A stretch of 7,723 bases of DNA from an uncultured Burkholderiales bacterium. Its GTDB lineage: Bacteria > Pseudomonadota > Gammaproteobacteria > Burkholderiales > Burkholderiaceae. The stretch's first letter is position 1, and each line of letters opens with the position of its first letter. Position numbers and translations under genes: made by a program. The notes under the pieces are model-generated. The model was not told the origin of the DNA. It did no database searches and saw only the letters and a list, made by a program, of their open reading frames with translations. Location of the stretch: assembly GCA_903845315.1 (NCBI GenBank), contig CAIMWY010000160.1, forward strand, positions 1 through 7,723. The letters are read 5' to 3'. This document shows positions 1 through 5,735 of the stretch, one piece after another.

Positions 1-977
1 AAGGCACGCACCAAGGCACCCGTCACATCGCGGGCAAACAAGCCATCCCAATCGCTGCCCCACACCAGTTTGATCACGTGCCAGCCCGCACCTCGGAACA
101 AGCGCTCCAATTCGTCAATGATCCGACCGTTGCCGCGCACCGGGCCGTCCAAGCGCTGCAAATTACAGTTGACCACCCACACCAAGTTGTCGAGCTTTTC
201 ACGCGAGGCGAGCGTGAGAGCGCTCATGCTCTCGGGCTCATCCATCTCGCCATCGCCAAACACGCCCCACACCTTGCGTGCGCTGCAATCTTGCAACTGA
301 CGGTGCGTGAGATAGCGCATGAAGCGCGCGTGGTAGATCGAGCTGATCGGACCAATGCCCATCGAGCCGGTGGGGAACTGCCAAAAATCGGGCATCAGCC
401 AGGGGTGCGGGTAACTGCTCAAACCACGCACGCCCTCGGGGGCTGTGAGCTCTTGGCGGTAGTGCGACAGGTCGGCCTCACTCAAACGCCCTTCCAAAAA
501 GGCACGTGCGTACACGCCGGGTGCGCTGTGCGGCTGAAAGAACACCAAGTCCCCCCCATGCGCGCTGTTGCGCGCCTGGAAGAAGTGGTTGAAGCCCACC
601 TCAAACAAATCGGCGGCGCTGGCGTAGCTGGCAATGTGGCCGCCCAATTCGCCATACGCGGCATTGGCTTTGGCCACCATGGCCAGCGCGTTCCAGCGCA
701 TCAGCGAACCCAAGCGCTCTTCCATGGCCAAATCGCCCGGAAACGCCGGCTGCTGCTCCACTGCCACGCTGTTGACGTAGGGCGTGGCCAACTCGGGTTG
801 CCACTGCACCTTGGAGGTGTTGGCCAGTTGCACCAAGTTGTCCAAGATGAAACGCGCCCGCTCGGGGCCGTGGGTGGCCACGAGCGACAAAAAGGCCTCG
901 CGCCACTCGGCTGTTTCAAAAGGGTCGACATCGTCGCTGGCAGCGGCCAAGAAAGGGTGAAGGCTATGGTCTGTCAT
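1..977 (-). CDS. aceE: AceE-type 2-oxoacid dehydrogenase E1, homodimeric (5' part, runs off the left edge)
   Basis: The first 325 residues of the thiamine-diphosphate-dependent E1 that decarboxylates a 2-oxoacid and passes the acyl group to the lipoyl E2 of a cytosolic dehydrogenase complex. Visible family blocks are RWNA (94-97), GGHIASY (112-118), GVYARAFLEGRL (154-165), LSSYPHP (186-192) and LMPDFWQFPT (194-203). The ThDP/Mg motif starts at GDGEMDEPES (241-250) and ends at NCN (270-272), followed by LQRLDGPV. By recall, the whole stretch is collinear with E. coli AceE. The ATG at 975-977 gives the usual AceE N-terminus (DDVDPFETAEW); only a weak TAGGG lies 3 nt upstream. The full protein would be about 890 residues, so roughly 60% is missing. 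It is divergent from an Lrp-family regulator, and no aceF/lpd is visible in the window. MdeB-like 2-oxobutyrate dehydrogenase is therefore an alternative to pyruvate dehydrogenase. The family is certain; the substrate is not. Confidence 0.93.
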   Translation of the reverse strand, partial: MTDHSLHPFLAAASDDVDPFETAEWREAFLSLVATHGPERARFILDNLVQLANTSKVQWQPELATPYVNSVAVEQQPAFPGDLAMEERLGSLMRWNALAMVAKANAAYGELGGHIASYASAADLFEVGFNHFFQARNSAHGGDLVFFQPHSAPGVYARAFLEGRLSEADLSHYRQELTAPEGVRGLSSYPHPWLMPDFWQFPTGSMGIGPISSIYHARFMRYLTHRQLQDCSARKVWGVFGDGEMDEPESMSALTLASREKLDNLVWVVNCNLQRLDGPVRGNGRIIDELERLFRGAGWHVIKLVWGSDWDGLFARDVTGALVRA

Positions 978-1082
978 GCGCCCTACTGTATAAAAGAAGC
1001 CACGACATAGGTTATCGTTTATTCGATAAATTCATACTTCAACGGCATAAAATGTCTTGAATCAATCACTTAATGGCACAAA
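978..1082. promoter_or_regulatory. Divergent promoter region with palindromes between the E1 and Lrp-family genes
   Basis: This 105-bp spacer is clearly richer in A/T than its flanks. It holds an 18-bp dyad, TTATCG-N6-CGATAA (1012-1029), overlapped by a second dyad, TTTAT-TCG-ATAAA (1018-1030). For the rightward Lrp-family gene, TAAAAT at 1048-1053 matches five of six bases of a sigma-70 -10 box, but no good -35 is seen 16-18 bp upstream. For the leftward gene, TATACA (987-992, minus strand) is a possible -10, but it would leave almost no leader. The dyads lie where an autoregulating Lrp-family protein would be expected to bind both promoters. The sequence shows the dyads; operator function is inferred. 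Confidence 0.5.
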
Positions 1083-1547
1083 ATGAATATCGATGCGATA
1101 GATCTGCGCATTCTGACTGAGCTTCAAAAAGACGGCTCGCTGACCAATGTTGAGCTCGCACGCAGGGTCCACCTGTCGCCCTCACCCTGCCTGACTCGCG
1201 TCAAAGCGCTGGAGGCTTCGGGGGTGATCGACCGCTATGTGGCCTTGGTCAACCCCAAACCTGTGGGATTGACCTTGTCTGTGTTCATCTCGATCAGTTT
1301 GAAAGAGCAGTCCAAGTCAGCCTTGGCTGAGTTTGAGCAACGCATCATCGAACACGATGAGGTGATGGAGTGCTACTTGATGACAGGCGACAGCGACTAT
1401 TTGATTCGCGTGGCGGTGGCCGACATCACGGCGCTTGAGAAGTTCATCTTAGAACAACTCACCCCCATCCCCGGCATCGAAAAAATTCGCTCCAGCTTTG
1501 CGCTCAAGCAAGTACGCTACAAAACCGCTTTGCCGCTGCCACACTGA
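1083..1547 (+). CDS. Lrp/AsnC-family transcriptional regulator
   Basis: A complete 154-residue DNA-binding regulator, normal length for the family. Residues 1-60 form the winged HTH: DLRILTELQKDGSLTNVELARRVHLSPSPCLTRVKALEASGVIDRYVALVNP is a textbook Lrp N-terminus. The RAM/effector domain follows (about 65-148), with the ligand-site loop MECYLMTGDSDYLIRV (95-110) and a C-terminal strand FALKQVRYKTALPL. These proteins form octamers or dimers, sense amino acids or related metabolites, and often regulate a divergent neighbour and themselves. Here the neighbour is the AceE-type E1 gene, as with mdeR/mdeB in Pseudomonas putida. No Shine-Dalgarno is seen before the ATG at 1083; the start is chosen because it gives the usual N-terminus. 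The 3' end converges on the dioxygenase gene, 23 bp away. The effector (methionine, cysteine, branched-chain amino acid or 2-oxoacid) cannot be told from sequence. Confidence 0.95.
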   Translation: MNIDAIDLRILTELQKDGSLTNVELARRVHLSPSPCLTRVKALEASGVIDRYVALVNPKPVGLTLSVFISISLKEQSKSALAEFEQRIIEHDEVMECYLMTGDSDYLIRVAVADITALEKFILEQLTPIPGIEKIRSSFALKQVRYKTALPLPH

Positions 1548-1568
1548 CAGGGGTGGCCGGGGTGTCAG
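1544..1568. terminator. Small hairpin between convergent genes, possible weak bidirectional terminator
   Basis: CTGACA (1544-1549) and TGTCAG (1563-1568) form a perfect 6-bp inverted repeat around a G-rich 13-nt loop. It overlaps the stop codon of the Lrp-family gene and ends just before the dioxygenase stop codon. The position fits a shared terminator, but the stem is short and there is no T run on either side, so the call is weak. Confidence 0.25.
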
Positions 1569-1570
1569 CC

Positions 1571-2533
1571 TCAGGCGGGTAACGGCTGCTCTTGGTTGGT
1601 GATGAAGCCTTCTGGCATGACAGGCCCCCAAACATACAGCGAATCTTCTGCCGCGTTGTCGGCCGCCGGCCAGTCCACATCGGCAGGCACAAAGTCGATG
1701 TCGTGCGAGTACTCACAAAAACTGCCCCAAGGATCACGCGCGTAGTAGTAGTAGTTCGAACCCAGCACATGGCGTCCAAACCCCCATCCTTTGTCCCAGC
1801 CGGCGATGCGCATTTGCTCAGAGCCAATACCTACCTCGTCAATGCTGCCGACCTCCCAACTGGTGTGGTGCAAGCCAGGTGCATGTGACTTAGCCAACGC
1901 AATCAAGTGGTGATCGCTGCCATGCGGCGTATGGATGAAGGCAATGATGTCGCCCGAGTAGTCGGATAAACGCAAGCCCAGAACTTCTTGCGCAAACTTG
2001 GTCATGCGCAACACATCGGGGGTGTAAAACAATGTGTGCGACAAATGCTTGGGCCGAGTCTTCTCTACCTGACTGCGGTGCGGTGCAGCGCCTTGTCCGG
2101 GCGGTACGATTTTTTTAGGTGTAGGAACAGGTTTGGCCGAAGGCGACACTTTGGACGCCACCAACAACTGAACCGGTGTGCCATCGGGGTTACTCAGCCA
2201 AATTCCCTCAGAAGTTCCCAAAGGATGCGGCGCGCACGCCAAACCAAGTTGTGACACACGCTGGCGAAACGCAGCTTCGTCATCGGCAAAAATTCCGTAA
2301 CGCACGTATTGCAGTCGCTTGCGTTCACCCTGCTCAAAAATCTGCACCCACCGGTGTGGATGACCAAAGGTGTAAATATCCAGATGAGCGCCCTCCTCAC
2401 GCACATCCAAGCCAAAGGCGGTATAAAACTTTTTAGCCACCGCCAAATCGGGCACCGTGAAAACGATTTGATCTACCGAGTGAACGGCCAAGACGCCAGG
2501 GCGACGTGATTCGAAACGAGAAGTTGTGCTCAT
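1571..2533 (-). CDS. Extradiol ring-cleavage dioxygenase (type I, VOC superfamily)
   Basis: A 320-residue, two-domain vicinal-oxygen-chelate enzyme predicted to open a catecholic or hydroquinone-type ring next to its hydroxyls with Fe(II) and O2 in the cytosol. The N-terminal VOC module (about 17-126) is structural. A proline/lysine-rich linker (129-160) leads to the catalytic module (about 163-280). By analogy with XylE/BphC, the metal ligands are H166 (HLSHTLFY), H223 (GLHHTSW) and E274 (SFCEYSHD); the likely acid-base residues are H208/H209, H255 and Y264. The spacings H255-Y264 (9) and H255-E274 (19) equal those I recall for XylE. The signature region ends YYYYARDPWGSFCE. It starts at the ATG that overlaps the monooxygenase stop (ATGA), with AGGAGT 6 nt upstream, so the two are translationally coupled. 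That places it directly after the hydroxylase that would make its diol substrate. MhqB-like enzymes are a possible comparison; the substrate is unknown. Confidence 0.9.
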   Translation of the reverse strand: MSTTSRFESRRPGVLAVHSVDQIVFTVPDLAVAKKFYTAFGLDVREEGAHLDIYTFGHPHRWVQIFEQGERKRLQYVRYGIFADDEAAFRQRVSQLGLACAPHPLGTSEGIWLSNPDGTPVQLLVASKVSPSAKPVPTPKKIVPPGQGAAPHRSQVEKTRPKHLSHTLFYTPDVLRMTKFAQEVLGLRLSDYSGDIIAFIHTPHGSDHHLIALAKSHAPGLHHTSWEVGSIDEVGIGSEQMRIAGWDKGWGFGRHVLGSNYYYYARDPWGSFCEYSHDIDFVPADVDWPAADNAAEDSLYVWGPVMPEGFITNQEQPLPA

Positions 2534-4182
2534 GATGTGACTCCTGTGTGGTTGGGTGATTTCAAGAAACCGGTGATTTTTTCAAACAAACTTGCGCTGG
2601 CATGCGGCCATGCATTGGCGCGCCATGCCACGTGTTGGTCAGGGCGAATCAGCGTAAATCGGGTGGGATACAAATCGGCAATGCCTGCCTCATTGGGTTG
2701 AATCACAGTCAATGGCACACCTGCGGTTCGCGCCTGAATGCGAGCTTGGTCTATCGCCTCAGAGGGCGCGTCTAACGCCGCCAACAAGGTAAATCCCAAA
2801 CCAAAATGGTCATACAGCGACGACCCATCGTGCAACCAAGCGTGCGGAGCCAACGAACCCGGACGCGAACTCGGCACATAGTTGATGTAGTCATGCCCCG
2901 GTGCGCGTGTGCCATCGGCCACGATCACGGACGAGCACTCATAGCGGTAGCCCAGCATCACACCCAGCGTGGTGAACTCGCGCAACTTACCCGCTTGAAT
3001 CACGGCGCCCACCTCGCGTCGCATCGCAGCACCTTCGGCGCTGTCACCATCCAGGCCTTCTTTCCAGAGTTGGTTGCCCAACATGGCATGGTTGGCCACC
3101 GCCTCATCCAACACCATGTTGTGTACCGGCTTACGCTCTTGCTCGTAACTGTCAAGCAACTCTGGGCCGCCCCAGCCTTGCAACACGGCTGCCATCTTCC
3201 AACCCAAATCCACCCCGTCAGCTACGCCCATGTTCATGCCGTAGCCACCAAACGGTGGATGCAAGTGACACGCGTCTCCCGCCAAAAACACACGTCGATC
3301 GCGGTAGGTGTTGGCCAGCAAACGGCTGGCTACCCATTCATCGGTCGACAGCACTTCGTAGGGCAAATCAATGCCCGTGGCTTTGCGAATCAAATCTGGG
3401 GCATTCGCCACATCCAGTTGAGTCCCCTCTTTCATGCCCGTTGGCATGAAGAACCATTTGTCGCCTTGGTCCATCGGCCCAATCAAACTGGGCGCTTGGG
3501 CATTGACCTGCCAGTACATGATGGCGGGCCCGTGCTTTTGCTGTTGCGCCAAACCTGGCGCCTTGAACACCACGTTGTAGTTGCGGGACAGGCCACGGCT
3601 TCCCTCCATCTTGGCGCCAATGCCCTCGCGCACGGCGCTGCGCGAACCGTCTGCGCCCACCATGAAGTCTGCCTCGATGGTGATGTCTTGGCCGCGTTTG
3701 AGATCACGCACCACCGCTTGCACGCGCGCACCGTCTTGGGCAAACGTTGTTAATTCGGTGTTGAAACGCAAATCGACATTCGGCAAGGATTGCGCATGCT
3801 CGCGCATCACCTCTTCCACCGTGTACTGCGGAATCCACTGACCATGCTCTGAGTAGAGCGGGTTGCGCCCAGGCGCACAGTACATCGCATTCTCAAAGCG
3901 GGTCAGTTCATGGCCCGACAAGCTGGTGCAAAACACCACGTTCGAGGGGTAATACATGCCAAAGGGCGAGGCTGCACGCAGCGTGTCGGCAATGCCCCAG
4001 CGACGAAAGTGTTCACGGGTTCGCACATTGGTGGTTTTGGCACGCGGGGCATAACCCACGCGCTCATTGCGCTCAATCAACACACACGGAATCGAACGAT
4101 GGCCCAACTCAATCGCCAGAGCCAAGCCCACAGGCCCAGCCCCAACGATCAGCACTCCCGTCTTCATCAACGAATCACCCAT
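2530..4182 (-). CDS. Class A FAD-dependent aromatic monooxygenase (ring hydroxylase)
   Basis: A complete 550-residue flavoprotein expected to hydroxylate an aromatic (phenolic) ring with NAD(P)H and O2. Motifs in order are GAGPVG (14-19, FAD ADP-binding Rossmann), the GADGSRS DG motif (176-182) and the GD motif AGDACHLHPPFGGYGMNMG (301-319) that contacts the flavin ribityl chain. A C-terminal thioredoxin-like domain (about 440-543) is typical of the PheA/MhpA-type group. PRAKTTNVRTREHFRRWGI (46-64) is a common block after the first flavin strand. The start at 4182 is supported by AAGGGAG 8 nt upstream; an internal Met6 just before the Rossmann strand is a weaker alternative. It is the first gene of a two-gene operon with the extradiol dioxygenase (4-bp overlap) and is divergent from a LysR-type regulator that is its likely activator. 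Plausible relatives include MhqA and hydroxyphenylpropionate or resorcinol-type hydroxylases; sequence alone does not settle the substrate. Confidence 0.93.
   Translation of the reverse strand: MGDSLMKTGVLIVGAGPVGLALAIELGHRSIPCVLIERNERVGYAPRAKTTNVRTREHFRRWGIADTLRAASPFGMYYPSNVVFCTSLSGHELTRFENAMYCAPGRNPLYSEHGQWIPQYTVEEVMREHAQSLPNVDLRFNTELTTFAQDGARVQAVVRDLKRGQDITIEADFMVGADGSRSAVREGIGAKMEGSRGLSRNYNVVFKAPGLAQQQKHGPAIMYWQVNAQAPSLIGPMDQGDKWFFMPTGMKEGTQLDVANAPDLIRKATGIDLPYEVLSTDEWVASRLLANTYRDRRVFLAGDACHLHPPFGGYGMNMGVADGVDLGWKMAAVLQGWGGPELLDSYEQERKPVHNMVLDEAVANHAMLGNQLWKEGLDGDSAEGAAMRREVGAVIQAGKLREFTTLGVMLGYRYECSSVIVADGTRAPGHDYINYVPSSRPGSLAPHAWLHDGSSLYDHFGLGFTLLAALDAPSEAIDQARIQARTAGVPLTVIQPNEAGIADLYPTRFTLIRPDQHVAWRANAWPHASASLFEKITGFLKSPNHTGVTS
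2540..2545 (-). promoter_or_regulatory. Ribosome binding site of the dioxygenase, inside the monooxygenase 3' end
   Basis: AGGAGT on the minus strand lies 6 nt before the dioxygenase ATG and within the last codons of the monooxygenase (HTGVTS). A strong internal site plus the ATGA overlap points to coupled, roughly equimolar translation of the two enzymes. Confidence 0.8.
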
Positions 4183-4329
4183 GTAGCGGACTCCCTTTTA
4201 AATTGCTAGGGATGGTACGGATGGTGAAGTGATACGAGAAGATGACAATACTCCGATGCCGATGCCTAAATTCGATCCCTATCGTTTTCCCTATGTTCTT
4301 GGTATGCACGCTGTGTCGAGGTCAGTCGC
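4183..4329. promoter_or_regulatory. Divergent LysR/monooxygenase control region with short repeats
   Basis: This 147-bp spacer is crowded with short repeats: direct GGATGGT at 4210-4216 and 4219-4225; a 7-bp inverted pair, TAGGGAT (4207-4213) and ATCCCTA (4275-4281); direct TCCCTAT at 4276-4282 and 4288-4294 (12-bp period); a dyad CGAT-N4-ATCG (4273-4284); and a CCGATG tandem (4253-4264). AAGGGAG (4191-4197, minus) is the monooxygenase ribosome site. TTGTCA (4243-4248, minus) resembles a -35 for the leftward operon, but no convincing -10 follows at the right distance. That would fit an activator-dependent promoter. I did not find a clean T-N11-A LysR box, so the exact binding sites are undecided. 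Confidence 0.5.
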
Positions 4330-5229
4330 ATGAAATTCACAGCTGTGCGCGACTTCCTAGCCGTGGCCGAGCGTGGCAGTTTGCGTGCCGCAGCACGCCA
4401 GCTCAATGCATCGCAACCGGCCATCAGCCGCAACATTCAAGAACTCGAGCGGGAGTTGGGCGTGGTCTTGTTCGAACGCAGCCCCAGCGGCGTGCAACTC
4501 ACACCCATGGGTTCGGTGTTCTTGCGCCGCGCCAGTGCCGTTCGCAATGAGCTGCGATTAGCGCAGGAAGAGCTCGACCAACTGCGTGGCGAAACCCACG
4601 GCCGGTTGGTGGTCGCACTTTCAAGTGCACCACACATTGCTTTGCTACCCCACGCCTTGCGTACTTTTCGTGAACGCTACCCGCAAGTGACGATTGAAAT
4701 TCGCGATGCCACCTACCCCAGTGTTGAGACCGACTTGAAAGAAAGTCGGGTCGATTGCTACATCGGCCCAGACCCTGGAGATCTGGCCCCAGATCTCAAA
4801 CGAGAAATATTGTTTGAAAACACCCGCAAAATTTTTGCCCGCAAGGGCCACCCCTTGGTCCATGCGACGTCCTTGCGCGAGTTGGTCAACGCCGAATGGA
4901 TCACCACCTCGGTGACCCATATTGCTGAAGCAGAATTGGGCCCCTTATTTGCTGCGCATGGCCTGCCAGCGCCCAAGTTGGTCATGCAGGCCCACTCCAG
5001 CTTGACCTACGTCATCGCTTTGGCCAACTCTGACCTACTGATGATGCTGCCCGTGCAGTGGACCTCGTTTTTACCCATGCGCGACATGGTGCAAGCCATC
5101 GAAGTACGCGAAGTCCTGGCCGCACCCGCCATCTGCTTGGTCAAACGCAACGGATTACCGCTCACACCCGCGGCCGAATTTTTTTGTGACGTGATGCGTC
5201 GCGCAGTTTTACACCTGCAAAAGACCTAG
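4330..5229 (+). CDS. LysR-family transcriptional regulator
   Basis: A complete 299-residue LysR-type regulator of standard length. Residues 1-60 carry the winged HTH: FLAVAERGSLRAAARQLNASQPAISRNIQELERELGVVLFERSPSGVQLTPMG. A linker helix follows (about 63-90), then the periplasmic-binding-like effector domain (from GRLVVALSS, about 91-295). The ATG at 4330 has GAGG 8 nt upstream and gives the family N-terminus directly. It is divergent from the monooxygenase-dioxygenase operon, the classical layout for a LysR regulator activating an aromatic pathway in response to its substrate or an intermediate, and usually repressing itself. The ligand is not predictable here. The downstream small genes lie only 38 bp away on the same strand but may have their own promoter. 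Confidence 0.95.
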   Translation: MKFTAVRDFLAVAERGSLRAAARQLNASQPAISRNIQELERELGVVLFERSPSGVQLTPMGSVFLRRASAVRNELRLAQEELDQLRGETHGRLVVALSSAPHIALLPHALRTFRERYPQVTIEIRDATYPSVETDLKESRVDCYIGPDPGDLAPDLKREILFENTRKIFARKGHPLVHATSLRELVNAEWITTSVTHIAEAELGPLFAAHGLPAPKLVMQAHSSLTYVIALANSDLLMMLPVQWTSFLPMRDMVQAIEVREVLAAPAICLVKRNGLPLTPAAEFFCDVMRRAVLHLQKT

Positions 5230-5231
5230 GC

Positions 5232-5260
5232 AATTACCCTGCACCCTCATCCCGTAAAAT
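5232..5260 (+). promoter_or_regulatory. Candidate promoter of the zinc-ribbon gene, possibly giving a leaderless transcript
   Basis: TAAAAT at 5255-5260 matches five of six bases of the sigma-70 -10 consensus and lies exactly 7 nt before the ATG at 5268. Transcription would begin at or within a base or two of the start codon. No Shine-Dalgarno sequence precedes this ATG, which agrees with a leaderless message. The -35 is weak (AATTAC near 5232-5237). The 38-bp gap after the LysR gene means read-through is also possible. Confidence 0.4.
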
Positions 5261-5267
5261 TAGCGAC

Positions 5268-5477
5268 ATGAGCAGAGATGAAACCACCAAGATCGCCAGC
5301 GACGGACTTCGTTACATATCCAAAGCAGGGGGATCACCCTTTGGAGGCACAGGCCACACGGCTGCCAGCATGAGTTGCTATAAATGCGGCTTGCACAAAC
5401 CCAGAGCACTTGGCACCTTCAAGCGTTTGCTGAACCAAAGCATGTTCATGTGCGGTGATTGCAAACCCAAGGCCTAA
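5268..5477 (+). CDS. Small zinc-ribbon-like protein, function unknown
   Basis: A 69-residue protein I do not recognise by name. Two CxxC pairs (C37/C40 in CYKCG and C62/C65 in CGDCKP) separated by 21 residues make a typical four-cysteine zinc ribbon. The spacer is basic (KPRALGTFKRLL). The N-terminal 35 residues are Gly/Ser/Thr-rich and probably flexible. No signal peptide or membrane segment is seen, so it is likely cytosolic. Such folds bind nucleic acid, or serve as small adaptor or metal-site proteins. The cysteine pattern and codon use like the neighbours argue for a real gene rather than a chance frame. The start has no ribosome site but a TAAAAT box 7 nt upstream. A second Cys-rich gene follows 8 bp after the stop, suggesting joint expression. 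Confidence 0.75.
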   Translation: MSRDETTKIASDGLRYISKAGGSPFGGTGHTAASMSCYKCGLHKPRALGTFKRLLNQSMFMCGDCKPKA

Positions 5478-5485
5478 ACACCCGC

Positions 5486-5707
5486 ATGCCCCATCTGGAA
5501 GCTGAACATCACAACAACCCACGATGTCAGTCGTGCATCTATGTGATGCCTTCCTACAGTGCGAGCACCGGCTTGCGTTGCGGCCTGCAGTATTTTCAAA
5601 GCAACGTGCTAATGCGTAAATTCCAACGCATGGAGCATTACCCAGAAGTCAAAGAGTTCAACGCTTGCGAGTCTTGGCGTCCCGTCGATGCCAGCGCTGT
5701 GTCCTGA
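5486..5707 (+). CDS. Small four-cysteine protein, function unknown
   Basis: A 73-residue protein, not recognised. Cysteines C14 and C17 (RCQSCIYV), C32 (LRCGLQYF) and C61 (NACESWRP) form a C-x2-C-x14-C-x28-C pattern that could hold one zinc ion or an iron-sulfur centre. The middle is aromatic and basic (LQYFQSNVLMRKFQRMEHYPEVKEF). No signal peptide or transmembrane stretch is present. I chose the ATG at 5486, 8 bp after the preceding stop. An in-frame TTG at 5459 would overlap the upstream gene and add nine unremarkable residues. There is no obvious Shine-Dalgarno, so translation may be coupled to the zinc-ribbon gene. The close pairing with another Cys4 protein suggests related roles, but that is inference. 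Confidence 0.7.
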   Translation: MPHLEAEHHNNPRCQSCIYVMPSYSASTGLRCGLQYFQSNVLMRKFQRMEHYPEVKEFNACESWRPVDASAVS

Positions 5708-5725
5708 CAAGCACCCCATCCCCCC

Positions 5726-5730
5726 AGGAG
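5726..5730 (+). promoter_or_regulatory. Ribosome binding site fixing the start of the exported protein
   Basis: AGGAG ends 5 nt before the ATG at 5736 and decides between this start and an in-frame upstream ATG at 5688. The upstream one would overlap the preceding gene and bury the signal peptide. Confidence 0.8.
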
Positions 5731-5735
5731 TCGTC

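Noticed and set aside
78..1010. 310-residue plus-strand open frame
   Set aside because: It lies opposite the AceE-type gene, whose protein matches a known family throughout. The opposite frame is rich in His/Gln/Ala without domain motifs, as expected for an antisense shadow in GC-rich DNA.
1012..1030. CRISPR-like or attachment-site repeat in the AT-rich spacer
   Set aside because: Only a single short palindrome, with no repeated units, integrase or tRNA nearby; an operator is the simpler explanation.
2806..3753. 315-residue plus-strand open frame inside the monooxygenase
   Set aside because: Antisense shadow of a well-supported flavoprotein; composition is His/Arg/Gln-rich and no motif or ribosome site supports it.
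5688..5735. Upstream in-frame start for the exported protein
   Set aside because: It would overlap the preceding gene, place a charged proline-rich stretch before the signal peptide, and ignore the AGGAG located just before 5736.
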